From assembly GCF_017813355.1 (NCBI RefSeq), contig NZ_JAGIYZ010000030.1, forward strand, positions 1 through 42,564: a DNA stretch of 42,564 bases, in the 5' to 3' direction. The notes below the pieces were generated by a model. That model did not search any database and had not been told where the DNA came from. It saw only the letters and a list, made by a program, of their open reading frames with translations. The position numbers and the translations under genes are program-made. The stretch comes from Roseomonas nitratireducens. Its GTDB lineage: Bacteria; Pseudomonadota; Alphaproteobacteria; Acetobacterales; Acetobacteraceae. This document shows positions 1-7,489 of this stretch, one piece after another (position 1 is the first letter of the stretch; every line of letters begins with the position of its first letter).

Positions 1-450
1 TGCCTGCCGCGGCCGCTGCCGCCCGCGCTCGCCGCCGCGCTGCTTCGCGCCAGCCTGCGCGCGCGGCAGGCCGGCGGCGCGCGGGTCGGCGCGCTCGGCT
101 TCGTCGAGGCGCAGGCCGCCTTCGCGCAGGAGGACGGCGCGCCCGTCACGCTGCGCCCGGGACTCACCTTCGCCCCCGGATGGCAATCCGCCCGCCGGGC
201 AGAAGGCGGCGCCATCGCGCTGACGCGCACCGAGGCGCAGCTGCTGACGCTGCTGGTCCAGGCGCGCGGGCAGGGGGTGAGCCGGGAGCGCATCTCGATC
301 GAGGTGCTCGGCCGGCCCTGGGCCTATGCGGACCGGACGGTGGACAACCTGGTGCTCGGGCTGCGACGGAAACTCGGGCTCGATCCGGAATTCGGGCCGA
401 TCCGCGCCGTGCGCAACCTCGGCTACCGGCTGCTGCCGGCGCCGTCCTGA
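1..450 (+). CDS. Winged-helix DNA-binding regulator, C-terminal part (partial)
   Basis: This frame is open from the window edge to a TGA at 448-450, so only the last 149 residues are visible. The final 70 or so residues have the OmpR/PhoB winged-helix pattern: a helix starting LTRTEAQLLTLL, a recognition-helix stretch with RTVDNLVLGLRRKLG, and the closing hairpin IRAVRNLGYRLLP. The RTVDNLV..LRRKL and R.LGYRL patterns are hallmarks of the family. The upstream residues are Ala/Arg rich and no receiver aspartate pocket can be seen, so whether this is a two-component response regulator or another winged-helix activator cannot be decided here. It converges on the outer-membrane protein gene with only 10 bases between the stops. 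Confidence 0.75.
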   Translation, partial: CLPRPLPPALAAALLRASLRARQAGGARVGALGFVEAQAAFAQEDGAPVTLRPGLTFAPGWQSARRAEGGAIALTRTEAQLLTLLVQARGQGVSRERISIEVLGRPWAYADRTVDNLVLGLRRKLGLDPEFGPIRAVRNLGYRLLPAPS

Positions 451-460
451 CCCGCCGCGG

Positions 461-1075
461 TCAGAAGCGCCAGGCCAGCCCCGCCGTCATGCGGTAGGAT
501 TCCATCCGGTTGTCGCCCGTCGGCCAGGAATAGGTGGCGTCGATGCGCGCGGCGACGTGGCGCGTGACATGCGTCTCCGCGCCGAGCCCGATGGCCGGCG
601 CGACGGACCAGGTCTCACGCGACCCGCCGGGGACGGAATCGAAGGACTGGCGCGGAATGGTCATCCCGGCGCGCAGGAAGAACAGGCTGTTGCGTTCCGG
701 CGACCAGCCGATGCGGCCATAGACGCCGAACTCGTTGCGCAGCCTGTCGCGGTATTCGACGCCGAGCGCGTTGAGGCGGCTGGTGACGTCGATGGGCAGC
801 AGGAACTCGCCCTCGATGCCCGCATAGCCGTGGCGGCTGATCATCCGCCCCCAGCCGCCGCGCAGGCCGATGACGGCGCCGTCGCCGCCCTGGTCGACGA
901 ACTTCGCCGCCGCGCGGCCCTCGGCGGCGGGGATGACGACGGTGGAATCGAGCACCGCGATGCCACCGAAGATGCCGAGGTAGAAGCCGTCGAGCCTGGT
1001 TTCCTGGGCCGCGGCGGGCAGGGCGGCGGCGCCGGCAAGGGCGATGGCGAGGAGCGGACGGGCGATGCGGGGCAT
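461..1075 (-). CDS. Outer-membrane beta-barrel protein (Opa/OmpA-barrel-like)
   Basis: A 204-residue protein with a signal peptide (MPRIARPLLAIALAGAAALP, cleavage near AAAQE), alternating aromatic/small residue strands and a C-terminal WRF. A terminal phenylalanine is the recognition mark for BAM-dependent insertion into the outer membrane. The strands GFYLGIFGGIAVL, YAGIEGEFLLP and ATYSWPTGDN suggest an 8-stranded barrel. I chose the start at 1075 rather than an upstream in-frame codon at 1105 because GGAGAGG lies 5 bases before this ATG and the signal peptide starts directly there. That ribosome site is buried in a 9-bp hairpin touching the start codon (separate entry). Ligand or function cannot be told from sequence. 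Confidence 0.75.
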   Translation of the reverse strand: MPRIARPLLAIALAGAAALPAAAQETRLDGFYLGIFGGIAVLDSTVVIPAAEGRAAAKFVDQGGDGAVIGLRGGWGRMISRHGYAGIEGEFLLPIDVTSRLNALGVEYRDRLRNEFGVYGRIGWSPERNSLFFLRAGMTIPRQSFDSVPGGSRETWSVAPAIGLGAETHVTRHVAARIDATYSWPTGDNRMESYRMTAGLAWRF

Positions 1076-1103
1076 GAGGACCTCTCCAAAATGGGAGGTC
1101 CTC
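1076..1103 (-). promoter_or_regulatory. Hairpin sequestering the ribosome site of the outer-membrane protein
   Basis: On the minus-strand mRNA, GAGGACCTC (1103-1095) is perfectly complementary to GAGGTCCTC (1084-1076), with a ten-base loop CCATTTTGGA that can add two more C-G pairs. The 3' arm ends at the base before the ATG (1075-1073), and the Shine-Dalgarno sequence GGAGAGG lies across the loop and 3' arm. The seen geometry fits translational control, either an RNA thermometer or a protein- or sRNA-opened switch. Function is inferred. Confidence 0.55.
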
Positions 1104-1137
1104 AAATAACGGTCGCGTGAGCCTCGCAGGTTACCAG

Positions 1138-1190
1138 CCGGACCATGCCGACAAAGCCGACCTTGTCAGGTCGTTTCGGTCATGGTCCGG
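1138..1190 (-). terminator. Inverted repeat downstream of the CaiB-family gene
   Basis: CCGGACCATG (1138-1147) pairs perfectly with CATGGTCCGG (1181-1190). Inside the 33-base loop GACAA (1150-1154) pairs with TTGTC (1163-1167), making a nested structure. It starts 7 bases past the CaiB-family stop codon, so a terminator is the simplest reading, although no T tract follows on the minus strand. It could equally be an operator for the downstream outer-membrane gene. Confidence 0.4.
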
Positions 1191-1196
1191 CGGAGA

Positions 1197-2429
1197 CTAC
1201 TTCCGCCGCGCTGGCACCAGCACGCCGTCCTGCTCCAGCGCCGCGATCTCGGCTTCGGTGAAGCCGCGCGCGGCGAGCACTTCCCGCCCATGCTGGTTGA
1301 AGCGCGGCGGCGCCGAGCGCGCCCCGCCCGGCGTGCGGGACAGCTTGATCGGCGTGTTCAGCGCGCGGAAGTTGCCGATCTCGGCGACCATGTTGCGGAA
1401 GGCGGTGTGCTCGGCGGCCATCGCCTCGTCCACATGCAGCACGGGGCCCGCCGGCAATCCCGCCGCGAGCATCCGGCGCGTCAGGTCGTGGCCGTCCTCC
1501 GAGGCGAAGCGCTTCTCCAGCACCTCGGTCAGCGCGGCCTTGTTGATCACGCGCTGGCCGTTGGTCGCGAAGCGTTCGTCCTTCGCGACCTCGGGGATGC
1601 CGAGGAACTCGCAGAATTTTCGAAATGCCGGGTCGTTGCCGGCGGCGACGAAGATCTCGCAGGTCGCGGTGCGGAATTTTGAGTATGGCGCGAGATTCGG
1701 GTGCGGGTTGCCGGTCGCCTTCGGGCGCTTGCCGGACAGGAAGAAATTGGCCGCGTGCGGGTGCAGCAGCGCCATGCCGCAATCGTGCAGCGTCATGTCG
1801 CAATACTGGCCGCGGCCGGATTTCTCCCGCTCATGCAGCGCCATCAGGATGGCGATGGTGCTGAACAGGCCGGTGGCGATGTCCACGATCGGGTTGCCCA
1901 GCCGCGTCGGGCCGGAATCCTCCGTGCCGTTGATCGACATCAGGCCGACCATCGCCTGCAGCACGGCGTCGTAGCCGGGGAAGCCGCCGAGCGGCCCTTC
2001 GCCGCCGAAGCCCGAGACGCGGCAATGGATCAGGCGCGGGAATTTCTTCGACAGCACCGCCTCGTAGCCGAGGCCCCATTTCTCCATCGAGCCCGGCTTG
2101 AAGTTCTCGATCAGCACGTCCGCGCCTTCGAGCAGGCGCAGCAGCACCTCCCGCCCCGCGGGCTTGGACAGGTCGAGCCCGACGCTGCGCTTGTTGCGGT
2201 TCACGCCGACGAAGTAGGAGGCGTCGCCATCCTCGTTGAAGGGCGGGCCCCAGTCGCGCACCTCGTCGCCCTGCGGGGGTTCGAGCTTGATGACCTCCGC
2301 CCCGTGGTCCGACAGCACCATGGTGCAGTAGGGGCCGCCGAGGACGCGCGTGAGGTCGACCACCCGCAGCCCGGCGAGCGCGCCGGCCGAGGCCGCCAGT
2401 CCCTTCTGTCCCGAGATCGCGCCGTCCAT
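1197..2429 (-). CDS. Class III (CaiB/BaiF family) CoA-transferase
   Basis: A 410-residue protein of normal family length. Family III CoA-transferases move CoA between carboxylic acids through an aspartyl-CoA anhydride intermediate, working as interlocked dimers in the cytoplasm. Seen: the N-terminal LRVVDLTRVLGGPYCTMVLSDHGAEVIKLE core, NRNKRSVGLDL, and GFGGEGPLGGFPGYD, in which Asp154 matches the catalytic aspartate of formyl-CoA transferase; then GRGQYCDMTLHD. The start is supported by GGAGGAAAC directly upstream of the ATG. It lies downstream of a class I CoA-transferase operon on the same strand, which suggests a shared acyl-CoA route, but the acid substrate cannot be named from sequence. 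Confidence 0.9.
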   Translation of the reverse strand: MDGAISGQKGLAASAGALAGLRVVDLTRVLGGPYCTMVLSDHGAEVIKLEPPQGDEVRDWGPPFNEDGDASYFVGVNRNKRSVGLDLSKPAGREVLLRLLEGADVLIENFKPGSMEKWGLGYEAVLSKKFPRLIHCRVSGFGGEGPLGGFPGYDAVLQAMVGLMSINGTEDSGPTRLGNPIVDIATGLFSTIAILMALHEREKSGRGQYCDMTLHDCGMALLHPHAANFFLSGKRPKATGNPHPNLAPYSKFRTATCEIFVAAGNDPAFRKFCEFLGIPEVAKDERFATNGQRVINKAALTEVLEKRFASEDGHDLTRRMLAAGLPAGPVLHVDEAMAAEHTAFRNMVAEIGNFRALNTPIKLSRTPGGARSAPPRFNQHGREVLAARGFTEAEIAALEQDGVLVPARRK

Positions 2430-2513
2430 GGGTTTCCTCCTGCGATGATGGGGATGGATATGCGCCGGGCGGGGTGGGGCTGTCGAGGCGCCGCCGGCCG
2501 CTCATACCCGGAG

Positions 2514-2536
2514 CGCAAGGGCCTGGCCCTTGTGCG
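2514..2536 (-). terminator. Weak hairpin after the CoA-transferase operon
   Basis: On the minus strand CAAGGG and CCCTTG pair around a short GC loop in the 164-base gap between the DUF3592-like gene and the CaiB-family gene. There is no T tract. It is positioned to end the upstream operon, but this is only structural evidence. Confidence 0.3.
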
Positions 2537-2593
2537 AAGGCTATGGCGCGCCGGGCTGGTGGGTCGGCCGCGAGCGAAACCAGAGGCCGGGCA

Positions 2594-2989
2594 TCAGAAC
2601 GCCGCCGGACCGGAGAAGGCGCGCGCGATCCAGGGCAGCGCCGCCGCGCCGAGCATGAAGGCCGCGATGATCAGCGCGGCGGTGGGGCTTGCCGGCGCCA
2701 GCCGTTCCCGGTTCTGCGGGTCGAAGCGCATCTCGAAGGTGTCGCCGGGGCTGGGCATCGTCTCGCGCGTGGCGGTCAGGCGATGCTCCACATGCGTCCA
2801 GTCGTAGCCGCTCTCGTCCACGGCGCGGCAATGCAGGAAGACCCCGCGCTTACCGCGCCGATGCTCGACGCTCTCCACGGTCAGCCGCGCGAGCGGCCAG
2901 CGCCGGTGCCGCAGGGCGCCCAGCACCTGGCCGAGCGCGAGCAGCGCCAGCGCCGCGGAGAAGAGGAACAGGAAGAGGCCGGCGCTCAC
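2594..2989 (-). CDS. Small membrane protein, DUF3592-like
   Basis: A 131-residue protein with a transmembrane helix at residues 4-22, a soluble beta-rich middle (ARLTVESVEHRRG, then GDTFEMRFDPQNRERL) and a second helix near residues 104-122. This helix / beta domain / helix layout with a T-V-x-S-V strand after the first helix is that of DUF3592 proteins. The start is GTG at 2989, which overlaps the stop of the preceding CoA-transferase subunit gene as GTGA, so the two should be translationally coupled. Function unknown. Family assignment is by pattern only and moderate. Confidence 0.6.
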   Translation of the reverse strand: MSAGLFLFLFSAALALLALGQVLGALRHRRWPLARLTVESVEHRRGKRGVFLHCRAVDESGYDWTHVEHRLTATRETMPSPGDTFEMRFDPQNRERLAPASPTAALIIAAFMLGAAALPWIARAFSGPAAF

Positions 2990-3744
2990 GCCGCCCGCCC
3001 GCGCCCCCAGACCCGCGCGCAGAATTCCGGATAGGTCTCGGCCATCTCGTCGCACACCCGGCCGCGCAGCAAGGCGAGCTCCGCCTCGCTCGGGTCGGGC
3101 GTGGCGGGCACGACATCGGGCGCGTCGAAGCCGAAGCCGGTCGCTTCCCGCACGCTGTCCACGCTTTCCCCCGGATGCAGGCTTTCGAGCGAGAAGCGCG
3201 CCTGGTCCGGATGGAAGCGGAACACGCATTTGCCGGTGACCAGCGCCTGCGCCGTGCCGCGGCGGAAGACGCCCGGCGGCGAGACGCCCGGTGCGCTGAT
3301 GTTGTCCACCTTGTCCACCAGCACGCGCGGGGAGTGTTCCTCCCGGAACAGGATGGTGCGCGGCGTCATGAAGTACATGAAGGCGGACCCGAAGGATCCG
3401 GGGAAGCGCACGCCCGTGCCGGGCCATTCGCCGGTGCCCACCAGGTTCAGGTTCGCCCGCCCGTCGATCTGCCCGCCGCCCAGGAAGAACAGGTCGATAC
3501 GCCCCTGGCCGGTCAGGTCGAACAGCTCGCGTGTGCCTTCCGTGAAGGGATTGCCGCTGCGCCGATGCAGCAGCGAAAGCCGCACCGGATGCCCCAGCAG
3601 CTTCACCAGCCAGCAGGCGGCGGCAGGGATGGGGGATGCTGCGCCCACCGCGATGTGCCGCGCCGGCGGCGCCGCGGGGTCGAGGATGAGCCGCGCCAGC
3701 GTCGCGGCGAGCCGTTCCTCCGGCATGATCGCGGGCGCGCTCAT
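2986..3744 (-). CDS. Class I CoA-transferase family, subunit B
   Basis: A 252-residue beta subunit of the glutaconate/3-oxoacid CoA-transferase superfamily. Seen: an AASPIPAAACWL core near residue 35, the subunit-B signature GGGQIDGRANLNLVG near residue 90, and the later DKVDNISAPGV and ATGFGFDAPDV segments typical of the family. Where glutaconate CoA-transferase B has its catalytic glutamate (HIIVESG), this protein has LSLLHRRSG, with no glutamate. IpdAB-type ring-cleaving CoA hydrolases are also known to lack it, so a C-C hydrolase rather than a transferase is possible. The ATG overlaps the subunit A stop (ATGA), so the two subunits are coupled. Confidence 0.8.
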   Translation of the reverse strand: MSAPAIMPEERLAATLARLILDPAAPPARHIAVGAASPIPAAACWLVKLLGHPVRLSLLHRRSGNPFTEGTRELFDLTGQGRIDLFFLGGGQIDGRANLNLVGTGEWPGTGVRFPGSFGSAFMYFMTPRTILFREEHSPRVLVDKVDNISAPGVSPPGVFRRGTAQALVTGKCVFRFHPDQARFSLESLHPGESVDSVREATGFGFDAPDVVPATPDPSEAELALLRGRVCDEMAETYPEFCARVWGRGRAA

Positions 3745-4571
3745 TCCGCGGCGACCTTGGCGGCGGCGGCGAACACCTCCCGGTCGAGCCAGGCGCGGAA
3801 GCCTTCATCCGTCTTGGCCGCGCGGGCGTAGTCGCTGACATAGGCCTGGTCGAAGCCGTATTCGTCGAGCAGCGCGGCCGGCCGCGCCCCCCGTTCCGCG
3901 ATCGCCGTCGCGGTGATGTAGGTGGCGGAGATGGCGCCGGAGGCGAGCCGCTCATCCTCCAGGAAATTGCCCTCCACCACGCGCTCCACCGTCACCAGCG
4001 CGGCCTTCGATGCATGTGCGATGGTCGCGCATTCGCGGCGGCGGCCGAGCCAGACATTGCCCTCGGCATCCGCCATGGCCGCGTGGAAGACGGCGAAGTC
4101 CGGCTGCCTGGCTGGCAGCAGCACGATCGGGTCCTCGCCGGCGTCCGCGAAGGGGTTCGGCACCACCTTCCAGTCCGGCCGGTTGGCGAGGATGTCGCTG
4201 CCGATCAGCCCGCGCAGCGGCATGAAGGGCACGCCCTTCTCCGATGCCTGCAGCATGGTGTGGATGGCCGGGCAGGTGGCGTCGCGCACGACGATGCGCC
4301 CCGCCTTCAGCGCGGCGGTGAAGCGCGGCGCGAAGCCCGCTTCCCCGAGCGAGACGGCGCTGGTCTCGACCTCGGCCACGCAGCCCGCGCCGATCAGCAC
4401 GTCGGTCGCGAAGCCCGAGACCGGCACGCCGAGCAGCCGCAGCCCCTTCGCCCCCCGCCGCACGAGTGCCTTCGCGATCGCGACCGAGGGCAGGGAATTG
4501 TCGGGCGGCATGGCGACGAGCGCCCCGTCCGGGATCAGGGCGGCGAGCGCATCCGCATCGGCAAGGTGCAT
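3741..4571 (-). CDS. Class I CoA-transferase family, subunit A
   Basis: A 276-residue alpha subunit partner of the neighbouring B subunit. Seen: IPDGALVAMPPDNSLPSVAIAKALVRRG at the N terminus, the RGLIGSDIL segment near residue 130, DFAVFHAAMADAEGNVWLG near residue 170 and HASKAALVTVERVVE near residue 190, all in the order found in subunits A. The start is taken at 4571 because GGAGGA lies 6 bases before that ATG; an in-frame ATG at 4604 would add 11 residues without a ribosome site. This is the first gene of a three-gene minus-strand operon (A, B, DUF3592-like) divergent from the GNAT gene. Substrate unknown; the partner's missing glutamate argues against a plain CoA transfer. Confidence 0.85.
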   Translation of the reverse strand: MHLADADALAALIPDGALVAMPPDNSLPSVAIAKALVRRGAKGLRLLGVPVSGFATDVLIGAGCVAEVETSAVSLGEAGFAPRFTAALKAGRIVVRDATCPAIHTMLQASEKGVPFMPLRGLIGSDILANRPDWKVVPNPFADAGEDPIVLLPARQPDFAVFHAAMADAEGNVWLGRRRECATIAHASKAALVTVERVVEGNFLEDERLASGAISATYITATAIAERGARPAALLDEYGFDQAYVSDYARAAKTDEGFRAWLDREVFAAAAKVAAE

Positions 4572-4624
4572 GGCGGGTCCTCCGTGACCGGGATCACTCG
4601 TCATCGCCCGGGCAGGCCCCTAGC

Positions 4625-5179
4625 ATGCCGCGACCCATGCGCCCGGTCACCCTGCAAGGAACGCGGATCAGCCTTCGCCCCTGGCGGCGGGAGGATCTCG
4701 ACCCGCTCTTCGCCATCAACGGCGATGCGGAGAGCATGCGCCACTTCGCCTCGGTGATGACGCGGGCCCAGAGCGACGCCTGGGCCGAGCGCCTTCAGAC
4801 GCATTTCGAGCAGCATGGCTGGGGCTTCTGGGTGGTGGAGGAGACGGGCGGCGCGCCCTTCCTCGGCGTGGTGGGGCTGATGCACATCCCCTGGGAGGCC
4901 CCCTTCACCCCCGCGGTCGAGATCGGCTGGCGCATCCACCCCGCCCATCGCCGCCGCGGCTTCGCCAGGGAGGCGGCACGGATGGCGCTCGGCTTCGCCT
5001 TCGGCACGCTGCGCCTGGCCGAGGTCGTCGCCTTCACCGTGCCCGGCAATGCGGCATCCTGGCGGCTGATGGAGCGGCTGGGCATGGCGGCGGCGGGGGA
5101 ATTCGACCATCCGCGGCTGCCGGAGGACCACCCGCTGCGGCGGCATTTGCTGTACCGCATCGCGGCGCCGCCCGGCTGA
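4625..5179 (+). CDS. GNAT family N-acetyltransferase (RimJ/RimL type)
   Basis: A 184-residue acetyl-CoA-dependent acetyltransferase. Seen: LRPWRREDLDPLFAINGD at the N terminus, typical of the RimJ/RimL group; the acetyl-CoA pyrophosphate loop HRRRGFAREAARMAL (an R-x-x-G-x-A pattern) near residue 120; and PGNAASWRLMERLGM near residue 150, the asparagine-containing helix of this group. The start is at 4625 or at a second ATG at 4637; neither has a clear ribosome site. It is divergent from the CoA-transferase operon, with 53 bases between the starts. The acceptor (protein N terminus, antibiotic or small amine) cannot be inferred. Confidence 0.85.
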   Translation: MPRPMRPVTLQGTRISLRPWRREDLDPLFAINGDAESMRHFASVMTRAQSDAWAERLQTHFEQHGWGFWVVEETGGAPFLGVVGLMHIPWEAPFTPAVEIGWRIHPAHRRRGFAREAARMALGFAFGTLRLAEVVAFTVPGNAASWRLMERLGMAAAGEFDHPRLPEDHPLRRHLLYRIAAPPG

Positions 5180-5187
5180 ACCGGGCG
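5169..5187 (+). terminator. Hairpin spanning the GNAT stop codon
   Basis: CGCCCGG (5169-5175) and CCGGGCG (5181-5187) form a perfect 7-bp stem whose 5-base loop contains the TGA of the acetyltransferase. There is no T tract, so termination is only suggested. Confidence 0.3.
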
Positions 5188-5291
5188 CCGGCGCGCGACG
5201 TGATGCGATTCATGGCGCGCGGCGCTGGCATGCGGCAACCATGTGTTTCAGGATGATCCCCTACAGAATGCAGACCCGGCAGGAGGCTCCC

Positions 5292-5786
5292 GTGTCCCGC
5301 ATCCCCGCACTGATCCTGGCTGGCGCGCTCGGCTTCGCGGCGCTGCCCGCCGGCGCGTCCTCGGTCTCGACCGCCTGGGCCCGCGTCACCCAGGGCAACC
5401 AGGAGGAATGCCTGGCGGTCGGCCTGCGCGCCGTCCAGGCCGTCGGCTTCACCGCCAGCATCTCCGACAGCCGCCAGACGGTGTTCGGCTGGCGCGGGGA
5501 GGAATCGCTGACCGTCCAGTGCCTCGCCGCCCATGGCGTCGCGGTGGTCTTCGCCTGGGTGACCGACCAGTCGAACGACAGCGCGCGGCTGGTCGACAGC
5601 GTGACGACCGCCTTCCGCGGCCGCGCCGGCCCGGGCGCGGGCGTGCCGGGCGGGCCGCCCGGCGGTGGCCTCAGCGGCGGCGGGACCGGCGGGAACCTGA
5701 CGGGCGGCGGCGGCCTCACCGGGGGGAATCTCGGCGGCGGCGGCGGCAACCTGACCGGCGGCGGCGGCGGCGTGGTCAAGCGCTGA
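5292..5786 (+). CDS. Secreted protein with a glycine-rich tail, unknown function
   Basis: A 164-residue protein starting at GTG 5292, chosen because AGGAGG stands 5 bases upstream; an earlier ATG at 5241 has no ribosome site. The first 23 residues form a signal peptide ending near PAGASS. Residues 24-115 make a compact domain with two cysteines (QEECLAV and TVQCLAA) that could form a disulfide outside the cytoplasm. From about residue 120 the chain is low-complexity: repeated GGNLTGGGG-type units up to the end, closing with VVKR. I do not recognise the family. It stands alone between the acetyltransferase and the DUF3047-like gene. Confidence 0.65.
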   Translation: MSRIPALILAGALGFAALPAGASSVSTAWARVTQGNQEECLAVGLRAVQAVGFTASISDSRQTVFGWRGEESLTVQCLAAHGVAVVFAWVTDQSNDSARLVDSVTTAFRGRAGPGAGVPGGPPGGGLSGGGTGGNLTGGGGLTGGNLGGGGGNLTGGGGGVVKR

Positions 5787-5945
5787 CGCGGCGGTCGCGT
5801 CGCATCTTGCGGCGCCCGCCGGCCGGCCTCATTTTCATCCGAGCACGGAACTTGCTGGCCGGGCGCCGGGCCTCCGCATCCCGCGGGGCCGGCCGACCCG
5901 GCGGCGAGCGCCTGCACCCGTTCGCGGCCCGTCATCTCGGATGCG

Positions 5946-6647
5946 ATGCCCATGCCCCGTGCCTCGGCGCACCGCCTCGTCCTGATCCTCGGCGCGCTGG
6001 TCGCGGGCGGCGCCGGCGCGCCGCAGCCCGCGGACCCGCAGCAGGGCTGGCAGGACGGCAGCTGGTCCGGCATCCGCCCCGCGCGCTTCGAGCGCCTGGC
6101 GAATGGCGGCGTGTCCATCCATGGGCGGGGGGAAGGCAGCTTCGTCTGGCGCTGGGAACGCCGCGCGGCCGAGTGCCTGTCCTGGCGCTGGCGCGTGGAT
6201 GAAGGGCCGCCGGCGACGCGGCTCGACCGCAGGGGCGGGGATGACCGCGCCATCGCCATCACCATCGGCTTCGCCAGCTGGCCCGGCAGCGTCAGCGCCT
6301 GGCAGCGCACCCAGCACGCGCTGGCGCAGAGCCAGGCCGGCGGCCGGCCGCTGCCGCGCTCCGCCCTCACCTTCGTCTGGGGCGGGACGGGGGAGGAGCC
6401 GCAGGGCTTCGACAGCCCCTACATGGCCGGGCTCGGCCGCGTCTTCGTGCTGCGGGCGGCGACCGCGCCGCGCGGCACCTGGGTCGAGGAACGGATCGAC
6501 CTCGGCGCGCTCTGGCGCCAATCCTTCGGCGGGCAGCCGCCGCCGGTCGAGAAGATCGCCATCGGCACCGATGTCGACGACACCCGCGCGCGGATCGAGG
6601 CGCGCGTCGAGGCCATCCGCTTCGGACCCTGCCCGCAGCGTTCGTGA
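5946..6647 (+). CDS. Secreted DUF3047-type protein
   Basis: A 233-residue protein with an N-terminal signal peptide (hydrophobic LVLILGALVAGGAGA). The body has the DUF3047 pattern: paired tryptophans in ECLSWRWRVDEGPP, an acidic RGGDDRAIAITIGF strand, LTFVWGG, and near the end KIAIGTDVDDTRARIEARVEAIRF. Such proteins look like jelly-roll carbohydrate-binding folds, but no function is established. The start could also be the ATG at 5952. The next gene follows after 53 bases on the same strand, so co-transcription with the flavin reductase is possible but not evident. Confidence 0.7.
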   Translation: MPMPRASAHRLVLILGALVAGGAGAPQPADPQQGWQDGSWSGIRPARFERLANGGVSIHGRGEGSFVWRWERRAAECLSWRWRVDEGPPATRLDRRGGDDRAIAITIGFASWPGSVSAWQRTQHALAQSQAGGRPLPRSALTFVWGGTGEEPQGFDSPYMAGLGRVFVLRAATAPRGTWVEERIDLGALWRQSFGGQPPPVEKIAIGTDVDDTRARIEARVEAIRFGPCPQRS

Positions 6648-6700
6648 AATCCCAGGATGCCGCAGCCGGGCGGATCGCCCGCGGCCAGGAAGGACCAAGC

Positions 6701-7198
6701 ATGCCCGCCGTCACCCGCCAGGAATTCCGCGACGCCATGGCCAGGCTCGGCGCCGCGGTGAACATCGTGACCACGGACGGCCCGGCGGGCCTCGGCGGGC
6801 TGACGGTCAGCGCCGTCTGCTCCGTCACGGACGACCCGCCGACGCTGCTCGTCTGCCTCAACCGCGGCAGCCCGCAGAACCGTCTGTTCAAGGACAACGG
6901 CGTGCTCTGCGTGAACAGCCTCGCGCCGGGGCAGGAAGCGCTGTCGACGCGCTTCGCCGGCCGCAGCGCCGAGGCGGACATGGTCGAGCGCTTCTCCCAC
7001 GCCCATTGGGGCCTGCTGTCCACCGGTTCCCCGGTGCTGGACGGCGCGACCGTGTCCTTCGACTGCCGCATCGCCGAGGTGATCGAGCGCGGCACGCACA
7101 GCGTGGTCTTCGCCGAGGTCGAGGCGGTCCGCCAGGGCGCGGCCTCCCGCGGGCTGATCTGGTTCAGCCGCGACTACCACCCGATCGGCGCGGGGTGA
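6701..7198 (+). CDS. Flavin reductase, HpaC/RutF-like
   Basis: A 165-residue flavin reductase-domain protein that would reduce FMN or FAD with NAD(P)H and pass free reduced flavin to a partner monooxygenase. The sequence follows HpaC closely: FRDAMARLGAAVNIVTTDGPAG, the flavin-binding LTVSAVCSVTDDPPTLLVCLNR, then LCVNSLAPGQEALSTRFAG and GTHSVVFAEVEAV. Start at 6701 is supported by AGGAAGGA 6 bases upstream. No partner oxygenase (HpaB, RutA) is in the window, so its substrate system is unknown and no gene symbol is assigned. Confidence 0.85.
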   Translation: MPAVTRQEFRDAMARLGAAVNIVTTDGPAGLGGLTVSAVCSVTDDPPTLLVCLNRGSPQNRLFKDNGVLCVNSLAPGQEALSTRFAGRSAEADMVERFSHAHWGLLSTGSPVLDGATVSFDCRIAEVIERGTHSVVFAEVEAVRQGAASRGLIWFSRDYHPIGAG

Positions 7199-7308
7199 AT
7201 CGCTGGCACGAATCCCGCATTCCACACGCCACCCATGTTGAGGACGCAAAGGCGCCGTAAAGCCTTGTGAGTGTATCCTTCAACGTGATCGCAACCAGGA
7301 GCGGGCCA

Positions 7309-7479
7309 ATGGCCGAGGTCAGAGTCGAACTTCCGGACGAGGTGGCGGAGGAGATCGCGCGGCGCGCCGCGGCGCTCGGCACCACCGCGGCGGAATGGGT
7401 GTCGGCGATGGTGCAGGATGTCGCCGCCGACCTGCCGGAGGATTCCGGCGAGGGGCCGGACAGCTGGATCGCGCGCTGA
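7309..7479 (+). CDS. Small ribbon-helix-helix-like protein
   Basis: A 56-residue acidic protein. The N terminus AEVRVELPDEVAEEIARRAAALGTT reads as a beta strand followed by a helix, and AAEWVSAMVQDVAAD as a second helix, which matches a ribbon-helix-helix (CopG/Arc-like) DNA-binding fold. The start is placed at 7309 after AGGAG. Such proteins are often antitoxins, but no toxin gene lies beside it: upstream is the flavin reductase and 10 bases downstream is the convergent sulfatase stop. It may be a lone regulator or an orphan antitoxin. Confidence 0.55.
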   Translation: MAEVRVELPDEVAEEIARRAAALGTTAAEWVSAMVQDVAADLPEDSGEGPDSWIAR

Positions 7480-7489
7480 GCGCGACCGG

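Noticed and set aside
1090..1132. GTAAC with CGTT upstream of the outer-membrane protein as an EcfG-type promoter
   Set aside because: The -35 differs and the spacer is 18 bases, outside the range of the other elements.
5640..5783. Glycine-codon repeats as a CRISPR or satellite array
   Set aside because: The units are irregular, lack spacers and stay in frame as the glycine-rich tail of a secreted protein.
7309..7479. Complete toxin-antitoxin pair at the ribbon-helix-helix-like gene
   Set aside because: No toxin-like frame adjoins it: the next gene is the convergent sulfatase and the previous one a flavin reductase.
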